Positions 8,561 to 17,849 of a stretch of DNA of 64,000 bases are shown one piece after another. How positions within the stretch are numbered: position 1 is the first letter of the stretch; the number at the start of each line of letters is the position of its first letter. The stretch covers positions 94,363 through 158,362 of the forward strand of contig CAAGKO010000089.1 of the NCBI GenBank assembly GCA_900770445.1, read 5' to 3'. The position numbers and the translations under genes are program-made. The notes under the pieces are model-generated. The model had not been told where the DNA came from, did not search any database, and worked only from the letters and a program-made list of their open reading frames with translations. Source of the stretch: an uncultured Oribacterium sp. Its GTDB lineage: Bacteria; Bacillota; Clostridia; Lachnospirales; Lachnospiraceae.

Positions 8561-11104
8561 TCATCCGATGCCGGGCTCTGTTTCCTCCGACACACTGCCT
8601 TCCCCGATATACTCGGATGCCTCAAGTTCAGCCGCATCGATCATCTCCACCGGTTTTTCCTCTGTATTCCGTGCCGTCACGGTCAGCATCGGGAGGTACC
8701 GCCGCTCATCGATCCCCGCGTTCTCCTCGCTCGAGGTGAAACGTACGATGAGCACGTTATCCTCATCGAGGTAGCTGTCCAGCTGTGCCCGCGTCAGCAC
8801 ACCGTTTCCGATGTCGACGACATCGAAACCACCCGTCGCATAATTATAGAAGCTCATGCTGCCACGGAACGGGCGCACGCTGCCGATGGACTTCGCATCC
8901 CCCGCATCATCCGCCGAAAGGCTCTCGATCGTGAGACTCGTGATGTCACTGACCTCGCCGAGATGGTACTCGAGCGTCGTCGGCCATGCACTCGCGACCG
9001 TATTCTCCGTCGCATCATAATCACCCGACTGGATCTTAGGATCCGTCGACAGTGCGCTGTAGCTGTAGACATCCCCCACGCGGGTACTGAGCGGCAGTGA
9101 GGAAACCACCATCGTGAAGCCATAGCTGTCGATATCGGTCTGCTCTGTAAAATCCAGCGGCTGCTTCTCCGAATTCTCATCCCGGACACAGCCGACGATG
9201 CGTGCATCACTGAAATAACCGCTCAGGCTGTTCGTAAGATAGTAGCGAAGCAGGCCCTGCCAGGTTCCGCTGGTGACGCTGGCGGCGATTTTCCGGCTGT
9301 CGCCCACCGGCACATTGACCACCTCACAGTGTCCGAGGTCAATGCCGGCACCGGCATCCAGGCGTCCGATCCGGATCACCTTTCCATAGATCAGCAGTGC
9401 CGCATCGCTGAGATCATAGGCCGTGCCATTCGTGAGTGTACCGCGCACGCTGCCATCCGCAAAATGAATATCCGATCGGAAGCTTCCATCGGCGTTCGGC
9501 ATGTTGTTATGAAGCTCGAAATAACGGGCAGCAAACGGTGCCGCGTTCTGAATCGTGATCGTCTTTTTCTCACGACCGTTATCGATACTCGTATGGCTTA
9601 CATAATCCTCCGAGGAAAGAAGTCCCTGGATATCGCCTGTAAAATCTGCGCCCTTCAGAATCGGGTATACATCGTACTCGGTCTTCACCGGAAGCTCATA
9701 GCTTCGGAAGTATGGCGAGCGCAGATTCAGATAATCCGTCTCATCGACACTATCCTCCGAGATATTTTTCAGGCGGACACAGGTCAGGAACGGACCCATG
9801 AAACGTGTGCCGAGTCCCATGACATACACGAGAATAATCGTCATCGCCGTCACCAGCAGGACACCCGGACAATACATCCGAAGGACCTCCCGTTCACGCA
9901 TGAAAAAGTAGAGTCCCGGGCCGATCAGAAGCACATAGGCAGCGAGGATAACCGCGTAGAGGATCGGCTGCGGCACCTTTCGGAGATCGCTCAGATTCAT
10001 AAGCTCCTGCACATTCCAGTAGCGGGCGAGACTCCGCTCCGACGCGGTGACGGAAAGCTTTTCGAGACGCGTCTTTCCCAGAATGGCCGAAAACAGCTGA
10101 TCGATGTAGCCACTCTGCTCCGTAGCGAAGCGCGTAAGGTCGCAGAAATCATAGCCGCTGATGGCGACGATGCCCGCCCCCTCCGAGACCGCTGAAACGA
10201 TCGGCATACCATCTGAAAGCACGACCTCCTGGCCACCCTTGATATGAACCGGGGAGGCCGTCAGCGACAGGAGCGTCGAATCCTCGCCCTCATGATACGT
10301 ATCCCCCATCTCGAGACTCATCTCCACCGGCTGAAGTGCAGTTCGAAGATACGCTGCGTAGTATGGGCTCAGGGCGTCCTCCCCGCGCGCACCTGTCCCC
10401 AGCAGCAGGATACCGCCATCCCGCACCCACTGTGCGATGACCTCTGCCTCGTTCTTGCGTATATTCTTCATCGAAAAATCAGAAATCAGGAGAACATCCA
10501 GCTGATCGAGCTCATTTTCCGAATCCGGCAGATCATCGACCGGCAGAATCACGCTCCGTGTCCGGAGAATACCATTATTGATTCCGACATCATTCAGATA
10601 GCTGAGCGCCTCCGGATGGTCGGAAATGATACCGATGATAAGCTCTGCATCCGAGCCTGCAACATCGAGGCCGATACGCCGGGAACCCAGCGTATGCCCC
10701 TCCCGATCCTCCGCGGTCACCAGCAGCTGGCTGATACCGGAGCTGAGTGACACCGTCACATTCAGCGTATCCGAGGAACCGCCCTCGACGATTTTCTGAT
10801 AGCGGTACTCATAGACACTGTCCTCCGACTCAACCATGTAGACATGGATATAGCCGGAGAAGGTGCTCTCCTGATGGTTTTCGATCCCGATGCTGAGGGG
10901 CAGACGCCGACCGGCCTTCGCCGTGTTCTGATAACCATAGGTCACCGAAAGGTCGACCGTATCCGCATAGCCACGCATCGAAAACAGAAGCAGAAGGCAG
11001 AGCAGGGTCAGTATGAACCACAGCCCCCGGCCGATCGTGCGGAAGCCCGATCGACGATATGAAATTCGCTGCATCGACATACTTCGCTTATATCCGGAAC
11101 TCAA
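8561..11104 (-). CDS. Large membrane-anchored protein with GATase-like domain, ABC-associated
   Basis: 847 residues, not recognised as a named family. Seen: a hydrophobic export segment at about residues 28-46, a beta-rich domain, then a class I glutamine-amidotransferase-like fold region (about 130-350, with DVLLISDFS and WVRDGGILLLGTGARG), two membrane helices around 385-435, and a long beta-rich C-terminal region. The start is taken as TTG 11104: GGGGAGAG lies eight bases upstream and the TTG overlaps the kinase stop codon as TTGA, a coupled junction. ATG codons at 11080 and 11074 are alternatives with poorer ribosome sites. Its place between a sensor kinase and an ABC exporter suggests an extracytoplasmic partner of that exporter. 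Confidence 0.75.
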   Translation of the reverse strand: MSSGYKRSMSMQRISYRRSGFRTIGRGLWFILTLLCLLLLFSMRGYADTVDLSVTYGYQNTAKAGRRLPLSIGIENHQESTFSGYIHVYMVESEDSVYEYRYQKIVEGGSSDTLNVTVSLSSGISQLLVTAEDREGHTLGSRRIGLDVAGSDAELIIGIISDHPEALSYLNDVGINNGILRTRSVILPVDDLPDSENELDQLDVLLISDFSMKNIRKNEAEVIAQWVRDGGILLLGTGARGEDALSPYYAAYLRTALQPVEMSLEMGDTYHEGEDSTLLSLTASPVHIKGGQEVVLSDGMPIVSAVSEGAGIVAISGYDFCDLTRFATEQSGYIDQLFSAILGKTRLEKLSVTASERSLARYWNVQELMNLSDLRKVPQPILYAVILAAYVLLIGPGLYFFMREREVLRMYCPGVLLVTAMTIILVYVMGLGTRFMGPFLTCVRLKNISEDSVDETDYLNLRSPYFRSYELPVKTEYDVYPILKGADFTGDIQGLLSSEDYVSHTSIDNGREKKTITIQNAAPFAARYFELHNNMPNADGSFRSDIHFADGSVRGTLTNGTAYDLSDAALLIYGKVIRIGRLDAGAGIDLGHCEVVNVPVGDSRKIAASVTSGTWQGLLRYYLTNSLSGYFSDARIVGCVRDENSEKQPLDFTEQTDIDSYGFTMVVSSLPLSTRVGDVYSYSALSTDPKIQSGDYDATENTVASAWPTTLEYHLGEVSDITSLTIESLSADDAGDAKSIGSVRPFRGSMSFYNYATGGFDVVDIGNGVLTRAQLDSYLDEDNVLIVRFTSSEENAGIDERRYLPMLTVTARNTEEKPVEMIDAAELEASEYIGEGSVSEETEPGIG

Positions 11105-12252
11105 AATGTTCTCTCCCCATCAAAATGAATCTTCAGTCGGACAGTGAAAACAGTTCCCGAAAGATCCGAGGAAACCGACACCGTACCATGATGCATATCG
11201 GTGATGTTCTTGACGATCGCCAGGCCGAGGCCCGTTCCACCGGGACCGGACGCGTTCGTCCGGCTGTGATCCGTCCGGTAAAAGCGGTCGAAAATCAGCG
11301 GCAGCTCATTTTCCGGAATCACATAACCGTAATTCACGATTTTGATCGTCACGATCTCCCGATCCGCCCGGAGGCTGACCCGGACACGCTTTCCTTCCTT
11401 ACCGTACTTGATGGCATTGCCGATCAGATTATCGAAAAGTCGTGCCAGCAGATCACCATCGGCTTCGATGATCTGCGACTTCCGGTTCGACACGAAATCA
11501 TAGCTTAGGCCGTTCTTCTGAAAATTCGGGTAGCTCTCCTCGAGAAGCTGTGCCAGCAGCTCGACGATATCCACCTTCGTCACGTTCATATTAATTTTTC
11601 CATAGGAAAGCTTCGTGAAGCCGAACAGCTCCTCGATCAGCTTCTGAAGGCGCACCGACTTGTTGTAGGCGATGTCCAGATACTTCTGCTGCATCTCCGG
11701 TGAAAGCTTCTGATTCTTCCGAAGCAGCTCGAGATAGCCGAGGATCGAGGTCAGCGGCGTCCGAAGATCATGTGCGACATTGGTAATCAGGTCCGTTTTT
11801 GACTGCTCCGATGTTCGCTCCTTATCGATGAGCTCTTGAATATCCTCCTCCATGCGATTCAGATTCTCCGCGATATCGGTAAGCTCACCCTCGCCTTCCA
11901 GCTCCAGGCGGGTACTGAGATCGCCCTCGGAAATCTGCTTCACCGCATGAGCGATCGTCTCGATATCCCGCGCCATCTTTCGCTGCAGAAGCAGGAAAAC
12001 CAGTGAAAACAGGAGAATTCCGAGCAGCACAAAAAGCAGGACACTGATGGTCGAGCCGAGCGCGAAGCGCTGCAGAGCCTGAGAATCGTTTCCTGTCTGA
12101 TAAAGGAAGCTGGTGATGGCCGTAAAATTCGTGATGAGAAACACGAGGATGATGATCGTAATCACCGACGCGATGCCGATATGTGCCATCAGCTGCATCA
12201 TATAGCCATGCTCATGGGTATGATTTTTCTGCTCGTTCTTATCTTTTTCCAA
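11101..12252 (-). CDS. Sensor histidine kinase (VanS-like)
   Basis: 383 residues. Two membrane helices at about 25-45 and 68-90 flank only a short outside loop, followed by a HAMP domain (about 90-145), a HisKA domain with phospho-acceptor His161 in NVAHDLRTPLTS, and a HATPase domain with N box NLIGNAIKY and G box GGTGLGLAIV. The short sensor loop fits intramembrane-type sensing of envelope stress. It lies 11 bases downstream of its response regulator, and its stop codon overlaps the start of the 847-residue ABC-associated protein. The family includes VanS and VncS, but the ligand cannot be named. Confidence 0.93.
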   Translation of the reverse strand: MEKDKNEQKNHTHEHGYMMQLMAHIGIASVITIIILVFLITNFTAITSFLYQTGNDSQALQRFALGSTISVLLFVLLGILLFSLVFLLLQRKMARDIETIAHAVKQISEGDLSTRLELEGEGELTDIAENLNRMEEDIQELIDKERTSEQSKTDLITNVAHDLRTPLTSILGYLELLRKNQKLSPEMQQKYLDIAYNKSVRLQKLIEELFGFTKLSYGKINMNVTKVDIVELLAQLLEESYPNFQKNGLSYDFVSNRKSQIIEADGDLLARLFDNLIGNAIKYGKEGKRVRVSLRADREIVTIKIVNYGYVIPENELPLIFDRFYRTDHSRTNASGPGGTGLGLAIVKNITDMHHGTVSVSSDLSGTVFTVRLKIHFDGERTF

Positions 12253-12263
12253 CGTCGTGATGC

Positions 12264-12965
12264 TTACTTCTCGATTTTATAGCCGATGCCCCAGACGGTC
12301 GAGATGATCTTGTTCTCGCGGCTCTCCTCCCGCAGCTTTCCACGCAGGCGACGGATGTGCACCATCACAGTGTTGTTGGCTTCATAGACCTTTTCATCCC
12401 ATACCTTTTCGAAGATCTCGTCGGTAGAGTATACCTTACCCGGATGGGATGCCAGCAGGAACAGGATTTCGAACTCGATCGGTGTCAGCTTGATTTCCTC
12501 ACCGTCCACCAGTACACGATGATTATCCTTGTTGATGGTGAGGTCACGGATCGTGATTTCACTGCTGGCAAACTGATCCGCTGCGTTCGGGTTCAGCTGC
12601 GTATAGCGGCGAAGCTGTGACTTCACGCGTGCCGTCAGCTCCAGTGGATTAAACGGCTTCGTCACATAATCATCTGCACCGCCGGTGAGGCCGACGATCT
12701 TATCGAGGTCCGTGGACTTCGCCGACAGCATGATGATCGGGATGTTGGACTTCGTCCGGATCTTCCGGCACATCTCGAGACCGTTCATGCCCGGCATCAT
12801 GATATCGAGCAGTACGAGGTGAATCTCCTGCTCATCAAGGATTTTCAGGCCCTCTTCTGCATTGTAGGCCTTAAATACCTTATAACCGTCACTGACGAGA
12901 TAGATTTCCACCAGCTCTGCGATTTCCTTTTCATCGTCAACGACGAGTATATTGGTCTGTGACAT
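12264..12965 (-). CDS. OmpR-family response regulator (VanR-like)
   Basis: 233 residues. Receiver domain with acidic pocket VVDDE, phosphorylation site Asp54 in LLDIMMP and conserved Lys103 in VTKPF, then a winged-helix DNA-binding domain (about 130-230) ending STVWGIGYKIEK, typical of the OmpR/PhoB class. It is encoded two bases after pheA and directly before its kinase, so it is expressed from the same transcript as plsC and pheA unless an internal promoter exists. Targets are unknown; the adjoining ABC genes are the obvious candidates. Confidence 0.95.
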   Translation of the reverse strand: MSQTNILVVDDEKEIAELVEIYLVSDGYKVFKAYNAEEGLKILDEQEIHLVLLDIMMPGMNGLEMCRKIRTKSNIPIIMLSAKSTDLDKIVGLTGGADDYVTKPFNPLELTARVKSQLRRYTQLNPNAADQFASSEITIRDLTINKDNHRVLVDGEEIKLTPIEFEILFLLASHPGKVYSTDEIFEKVWDEKVYEANNTVMVHIRRLRGKLREESRENKIISTVWGIGYKIEK

Positions 12966-12967
12966 AG

Positions 12968-14119
12968 TTACTCCTTTCCGTAGTTCCCCAGGATACGAAG
13001 GGATGTGATCTGATCCTCGAGTCCGGCGAGTGCATTGATGACATTCGGCATGGACAGGTTCCCCTCGAGATCGATGAAGAAGCGATACTCGAACGGCTTC
13101 TCCGGAATCGGTCGGGACTGGATCATCAGCATATTGACATCATTAAATATAAAATTACCCAGTGCATTATAAAGCGCACCCGGCTTATGTGCTGTTTCGA
13201 AGCAGATACTGATCTTCTCTGCATCCGCTGTATAGACGCGCTCACGGCCGAGCACGATGAAGCGAGTCGTGTTGCTCTTTTCCTGATTGACCCCACGCTG
13301 CAGGATCGTCAGTCCATACAGCTCCGCAGAGAGCTCAGAGGCGAGTGCCGCGATGCACGGATCCTGATGATCCCGGACGTACGCTGCAGCGACTGCGGTG
13401 TTCAGCACCGGCACCGCCTCGATGTCCGGATGTGCCTCCAGAAAGGCCGCACACTGTCCGAGCGCCTGCGGATGTGAGTAGATTCGCTTCAGTCCGTCCA
13501 TGCTGGCGCCCGCCACACTCATCAGCGCATGCGCCACATGCAGATCGACCTCCTCGACGATCGCGAGCGCCGGATAGCGCACCAGGAGGTCGAAAATATC
13601 CGAAACCGCCCCATGACTGGAGTTCTCGATCGGAAGCACTGCGTAGTCCGCCTGTCCCTCCACAACCTCGTCCATGGCATCCTTCCATGTTTTCACATGG
13701 CGGAGTGCCGTCTCCGTGCCGAAGCACTGTCGCGCCGCGAGATGGGCGTACGCACCCTCGACACCCTGATAAACGACGCGCTTTCCACTCTTCGGAATCG
13801 CATCGAGCTTTTCGAAATCTGCATGGAAGGTCTTGCCATGTGCAGACAGAATACCGAACTGCCGGCGTCTCGAAATCGTCATCATCTGCTGATAGAGCTC
13901 CCGGATCGCCTTCCGGTCGAAATCCGTATCGAGATAGGACTGTACGGTATCCAGCTTCTGCGCCTCCCGTACCGGATCAAATACCGCTTTGCCGGTTTCG
14001 ATCTTATACTCTGCCACCTTTTCGCAGAGGTCCATCCGCTGCTTATAAAGCTCCGTAATCTGATGATCCAGCACATCGAGCTGGTCACGAATCTGTAAAA
14101 GTGCGTTTCTTTCTTCCAT
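12968..14119 (-). CDS. pheA: Bifunctional chorismate mutase/prephenate dehydratase
   Basis: 383 residues. An AroQ-type chorismate mutase domain (about 1-90), a prephenate dehydratase domain (about 110-290) with the catalytic NTTRF motif, and a C-terminal ACT domain (about 300-380) with PGALYNAL for phenylalanine binding. It converts chorismate to phenylpyruvate and should be feedback-inhibited by phenylalanine. The second regulatory ACT motif, normally ESRP, reads QSRP here, which might alter inhibition. The gene sits 12 bases after plsC and two bases before the response regulator, an unusual operon partner. Confidence 0.95.
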   Translation of the reverse strand: MEERNALLQIRDQLDVLDHQITELYKQRMDLCEKVAEYKIETGKAVFDPVREAQKLDTVQSYLDTDFDRKAIRELYQQMMTISRRRQFGILSAHGKTFHADFEKLDAIPKSGKRVVYQGVEGAYAHLAARQCFGTETALRHVKTWKDAMDEVVEGQADYAVLPIENSSHGAVSDIFDLLVRYPALAIVEEVDLHVAHALMSVAGASMDGLKRIYSHPQALGQCAAFLEAHPDIEAVPVLNTAVAAAYVRDHQDPCIAALASELSAELYGLTILQRGVNQEKSNTTRFIVLGRERVYTADAEKISICFETAHKPGALYNALGNFIFNDVNMLMIQSRPIPEKPFEYRFFIDLEGNLSMPNVINALAGLEDQITSLRILGNYGKE

Positions 14120-14131
14120 GTAATGATCCTT

Positions 14132-14884
14132 CTAGTCTTTCTCTTCTGCCAGCAACGCCTGAATATCCGCCTTCACCCTCGCCTGAACATAGGCGCCGAT
14201 GTGCTTCTGCTCCTCTTCACCGAGGTTTTTCACCTCGATCGGCGCACCGATGCGCACCTTGATATGCTGCGGTCTGATCGCCGGAAACTGCGCCTCCAGA
14301 ATATCGCGTGTTCCGATCATCGATACCGGCACGATCTTACAGCCGGTCTTCTCTGCCACCTTGAAGGAGCCCTCCTTGAAGGTCTCCATGTCGAGCTCGG
14401 TCTCCCCTCCTGAACGGGTGCCCTCCGGGTAGATCCAGATGGACTGTCCCTCCCGCACCTGCCTGATGGCCGTGATGATGACCTTCAGGGACTGCTTCAG
14501 ATTATTCCGATCCATAAAGAGACAGCCGAGCTCGTCCATCCAGCGCTTCAGCGGCCGGATTTTCTCGATCTCCGTCTTCGCAATGAAGCCGGTCGGACGG
14601 TCCACCAGGGTATAGGCGATGATCACATCGAAATACGAGCGGTGATTTCCGACAAACAGGACACCCTCGTCCTTCGGAATCGAGCTCAGATTTTCCATTC
14701 CCTCGACCTCCACCGTCACGTGGGCTGCTTTCAGAATCTTCCGGAAGATGCCCTGCACGAGCGGCAGGGTATACTCCGCGCGCTTCTTCGGGTCCTGGAT
14801 CGCCTCGACCTTTCTCCTGTAGTAGAGACTGCCGAGGGTCAGAAAAAACAGTACATGTGCTAAAACTGCAATGGTATACAGCAT
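14132..14884 (-). CDS. plsC: 1-acyl-sn-glycerol-3-phosphate acyltransferase
   Basis: 250 residues. An N-terminal membrane helix (about 5-22) and the acyltransferase motifs NHRSYFD (His81, Asp86) and YPEGTRSGG identify the PlsC family, which forms phosphatidic acid at the inner face of the membrane. A good AAGGAG site precedes ATG 14884. It is the first gene of the closely spaced set with pheA and the two-component system. The weak hairpin upstream separates it from the polysaccharide permease. Confidence 0.92.
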   Translation of the reverse strand: MLYTIAVLAHVLFFLTLGSLYYRRKVEAIQDPKKRAEYTLPLVQGIFRKILKAAHVTVEVEGMENLSSIPKDEGVLFVGNHRSYFDVIIAYTLVDRPTGFIAKTEIEKIRPLKRWMDELGCLFMDRNNLKQSLKVIITAIRQVREGQSIWIYPEGTRSGGETELDMETFKEGSFKVAEKTGCKIVPVSMIGTRDILEAQFPAIRPQHIKVRIGAPIEVKNLGEEEQKHIGAYVQARVKADIQALLAEEKD

Positions 14885-14960
14885 ATCGACTCCTTATGTG
14901 CGGTTCCATGCTTCTGCTCTTTCCGGCAGAAGGCATGCATACGCAACGGTTCATCTATAA

Positions 14961-14979
14961 ACACCCGATTTCGGGGTGT
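14961..14979 (-). terminator. Weak hairpin after the polysaccharide ABC permease
   Basis: ACACCC and GGGTGT form a short stem about 55 bases past the permease stop codon. On the minus strand it is followed by TTTATAG, a poor U-tract, so termination may be leaky and plsC might be partly read from upstream. Confidence 0.45.
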
Positions 14980-15032
14980 CTGGTCACATAGTTTCGAAGA
15001 TTTCATCCAGCAGTACATCCGTCTGCGCATGC

Positions 15033-15848
15033 TTACAGCACATCTGAAAAATGCGGACGGAGCTTACGGAAAAACGAGAGGCCGACGAAAAAAATCATGA
15101 GCGTCACCACCCAGAAGTAGATGCCGAGGGTTGGCCGCATCCAGAACCCGGCCCCCGTCAGCATGGAATCACGGTATCCCGCTACGATATAGTAGAGCGG
15201 ATTCAGCTTCAGCAGGGTTCCAACCCATGGTGCACGGCTCGTAAAGAGGGTTTCATCGTACATAATCGGGCACATCCAGATACCGAACTGGAGGCAGATC
15301 CCGACGATCTGCTGCATGTCCTTAAAGAAGACATTGACCGCACTCGTGAGATAACCGAGTCCCAGCGCCAGCACGGAAGCCGCGAAGCTGTAGTAGATGA
15401 TCTGGATCCAGCTGATCATCGGGGTCTTACCGGACACGAGAAAGGCGACCAGCATGATCACGATGAAACAGAGGTGCACGAAAAAGCAGGACGCGAGCTT
15501 GATGATCGGAAGGAGCTCCACCGGGAAGACGACCTTCTTCACGAGGTAGCTGTACTCCTGCAGGATGCCGGTCAAGGTATTCAGGCTCTCACTGAAGAAG
15601 AACCAGGGCACGAGGCCCGGGATCAGCCAGATCACGTAGCTCGTGTTCGGCACCGGCGGTGCGGACTTGAAACCATAGGGTCCGAAGATGAACGCATAGA
15701 TGGTCACCGTCGCGAGCGGCTGGAGAAACATCCAGATAATGCCGAAGTAGGAGCCGACGAAACGCTTACGAAAATCGGACTTTGCAAGGTCCAGGATCAT
15801 CCGGCGCTTCTCGGCCATGTGCTGTAATAATTCGATAAATGCTTTCAT
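15033..15848 (-). CDS. Polysaccharide/teichoic-acid ABC exporter permease (Wzm/TagG-like)
   Basis: 271 residues from ATG 15848, six predicted helices. The N-terminal stretch KSDFRKRFVGSYFGIIWMF and the PxxY region after helix four are typical of ABC-2 permeases that export O-antigen, teichoic acid or other undecaprenyl-linked polymers (Wzm, TagG). A longer frame opens at 15956 but the extra 36 residues show no conservation and overlap the upstream gene end. The ATPase partner (Wzt/TagH) is not next to it and was not found anywhere in the window. The neighbour upstream is a DUF2142 membrane protein. Confidence 0.9.
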   Translation of the reverse strand: MKAFIELLQHMAEKRRMILDLAKSDFRKRFVGSYFGIIWMFLQPLATVTIYAFIFGPYGFKSAPPVPNTSYVIWLIPGLVPWFFFSESLNTLTGILQEYSYLVKKVVFPVELLPIIKLASCFFVHLCFIVIMLVAFLVSGKTPMISWIQIIYYSFAASVLALGLGYLTSAVNVFFKDMQQIVGICLQFGIWMCPIMYDETLFTSRAPWVGTLLKLNPLYYIVAGYRDSMLTGAGFWMRPTLGIYFWVVTLMIFFVGLSFFRKLRPHFSDVL

Positions 15849-15906
15849 GTATAGTTTATTCTTTCCATCTTCCTGTGTTTCTGTGAACACTTTATTATAC
15901 CACCTT

Positions 15907-17475
15907 TCAGGCCCGCTGCACAACGGTGAGGAAACAGCCGAGAAGCACGAGTGCATCCATCAGTATCATCACGCTGAGAAGCAGTGCGTCGAGCCCGATG
16001 CCGACGCGGCCGATCGCCCGCAGGCGGTGGAACCGTGGTGTACGAAATGCCAGCAGCAGAACCGGAAGGAACGGCAGGAAATAGCGTCCCTGCACACCCA
16101 GGATATAGAAGGTATCCGCCGGTGTATAGGCGAGCAGCATGCTGACCATCAGGATGAAACCGAGGAGCAGAAATACGAAGACCATCCACACTCTCCGCGG
16201 GATGGACAGCGCCGGTTCCTCCTGGCGTCCGGTGATGGCCAGCAGTAGTGTGCCTGCCCAGAAGAGCACAAGCATCGGCATCGGCGTCGCCAGTCCCCGG
16301 TCGAAGGCACCGAGCCACATACCGACCGTCGTGCCGAGGAACTGTCCGCCCAGGATCTGAAGCGTATTCCGTATGATGCGGAACACGAGCGTCCGGTCAT
16401 GGATGAGCTCGGCGAGGTCATGCAACTTCACTGTGTTCACATCGCCGGAAGAGGTGAATTCCGGTGCCTGTGTCACGCCGGAAGCATTGACATAACGGAG
16501 GACCTCCCGAAAATTCACGAGGAGGATAGAGCCGACGATCAGCGCACCGATGAGGAGTACGGACAGGATCCACTTCGGCCACGGCTTTCCGCCCCACTTC
16601 TGAACCGGAATCAGGAGGCAGAGAAGGAAAAGCGTCGCGTAGATCATCTTGCACGGGGATAGCAGCAGCGCGAGTGTGGAAAGCTCGATCACGTTTTTCC
16701 TCGTGATACCGGTCGATGGCTTCGCGAGCGCGAGGTCGAGGATCACGGCGGTCAGATAGAAGCTGAGTGCGATGATGTAGCTGTCGTAGCTGTAGCTGCC
16801 GGCGAGCTCGAGGGTCATCGGAAAGAGCGAGATCGCGAAGAAAAGCTCTTTTCCGATCGGCGTACGGCGGACGGTCATCGCACCGAGGGTCGCAAACAGG
16901 AGGAGGTTCATGAAGCGGCCGAGCAGCACGAGGCCGACGGCGCTGAGCTTCAGAAGGCGGGCGAGGGTGATGCCGAGGGCCGGCAGGAGGTACGCACATG
17001 GGGTCGTCTTCACCGGCTGCTGCAGCGTGATACTGGTCCCGGTCTCCGTCGCGTGGAAAAGGCCCTTCTCATGCATCGCTTCATACACCGAGCGGTCGAG
17101 TGTCTGTCCGAGCACCGTCGCTTTACATGGGTCATCGTCGCCCGGCCAGTTGACGAGGTACTCGTCCTCCTGACGGATGCGGACGTGGCCGTCTTCATCC
17201 CGGACCGGCTGCCCCATCATCTGGTTCGACAGCGCGTAGGCCCCAGTGAAATGCAGGATCTCGTCCGGTGCGGAGAGCGGCGGAAGTGTGCACATGAAAA
17301 CAAGCCCCATGGAGAACACTGCGATGAAGTAAATCTGGTGAAGCTTCCATCTCGATTTTTTAAACAGGCAGAGGCAGGTCGCGATGATCACGCATAACGC
17401 GATGATCAGGCAGACAAAACGGCCGATCAGGAACTGATCGCCGGTGCCGATGAAACTCTGAAAAAGCTGCAACAT
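15907..17475 (-). CDS. DUF2142-family polytopic membrane protein
   Basis: 522 residues with about eleven hydrophobic segments. The stretch SAPDEILHFTGAYALSNQ after the second helix matches the conserved N-terminal motif of the DUF2142 family, proteins commonly found in capsule and wall-polymer clusters and resembling GT-C glycosyltransferases in layout. The start at ATG 17475 is chosen because AAAGGA precedes it; an upstream in-frame ATG at 17541 lacks such a site. It lies just upstream of the ABC permease and downstream of a large palindrome. A sugar-transfer or export role is inferred only from family and context. Confidence 0.85.
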   Translation of the reverse strand: MLQLFQSFIGTGDQFLIGRFVCLIIALCVIIATCLCLFKKSRWKLHQIYFIAVFSMGLVFMCTLPPLSAPDEILHFTGAYALSNQMMGQPVRDEDGHVRIRQEDEYLVNWPGDDDPCKATVLGQTLDRSVYEAMHEKGLFHATETGTSITLQQPVKTTPCAYLLPALGITLARLLKLSAVGLVLLGRFMNLLLFATLGAMTVRRTPIGKELFFAISLFPMTLELAGSYSYDSYIIALSFYLTAVILDLALAKPSTGITRKNVIELSTLALLLSPCKMIYATLFLLCLLIPVQKWGGKPWPKWILSVLLIGALIVGSILLVNFREVLRYVNASGVTQAPEFTSSGDVNTVKLHDLAELIHDRTLVFRIIRNTLQILGGQFLGTTVGMWLGAFDRGLATPMPMLVLFWAGTLLLAITGRQEEPALSIPRRVWMVFVFLLLGFILMVSMLLAYTPADTFYILGVQGRYFLPFLPVLLLAFRTPRFHRLRAIGRVGIGLDALLLSVMILMDALVLLGCFLTVVQRA

Positions 17476-17607
17476 AATGTTCCTTTTTAATATATGTAAT
17501 CTAAACGGAAACATTTTACTATATATTGCGCATTCAGGCAATTTTTACTACATTAATGGTAAATATACAGAAAGATTACGGGTAACAATTGAAGCAGGAT
17601 ATCGGAT

Positions 17608-17813
17608 GGACCACCAGCAGAAGCCATCCGGAGAGGTCGTGAAGAATCAAGTCGGGTTCCCTTAGCGGCACTTGGAGTAATTTTTCCTTAGCACCCTCTG
17701 CAACGCCGGGTTTTCATAAAGAAAACCCGGTGATTGCAGAGGGCCTAGTGCCGCTTAGGGCCCCCGACTTAGAGTCTTCCGAGCTCGGAGTACTGTGCTT
17801 CTGCTGATGGTCC
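17608..17813. repeat. 206-bp imperfect palindrome between divergent surface genes
   Basis: This fills most of the 374-base gap (17476-17849) between the DUF2142 gene and the acyltransferase. Arms pair from outside in: 17608-17624 with 17797-17813 (16 of 17), 17649-17663 with 17756-17770 (a few mismatches), 17664-17672 with 17747-17755, 17694-17702 with 17735-17743, and a perfect 10-bp core stem 17706-17715 / 17721-17730 with loop ATAAA. It encodes no protein. It could be a miniature transposable element or a structured RNA; no target duplication was recognised. The rest of the gap shows only AT-rich DNA near 17476-17560. Confidence 0.8.
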
Positions 17814-17849
17814 TTCGAATCCTGTGAACCGTACCCGCAGGGAAATACT

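Noticed and set aside
15849..15956. 36-codon N-terminal extension of the ABC permease
   Set aside because: It overlaps the end of the upstream gene and shows no match to the conserved permease start at 15848.
17608..17813. Insertion sequence or tRNA-like RNA
   Set aside because: No transposase frame and no cloverleaf fit; only a nested palindrome is supported.
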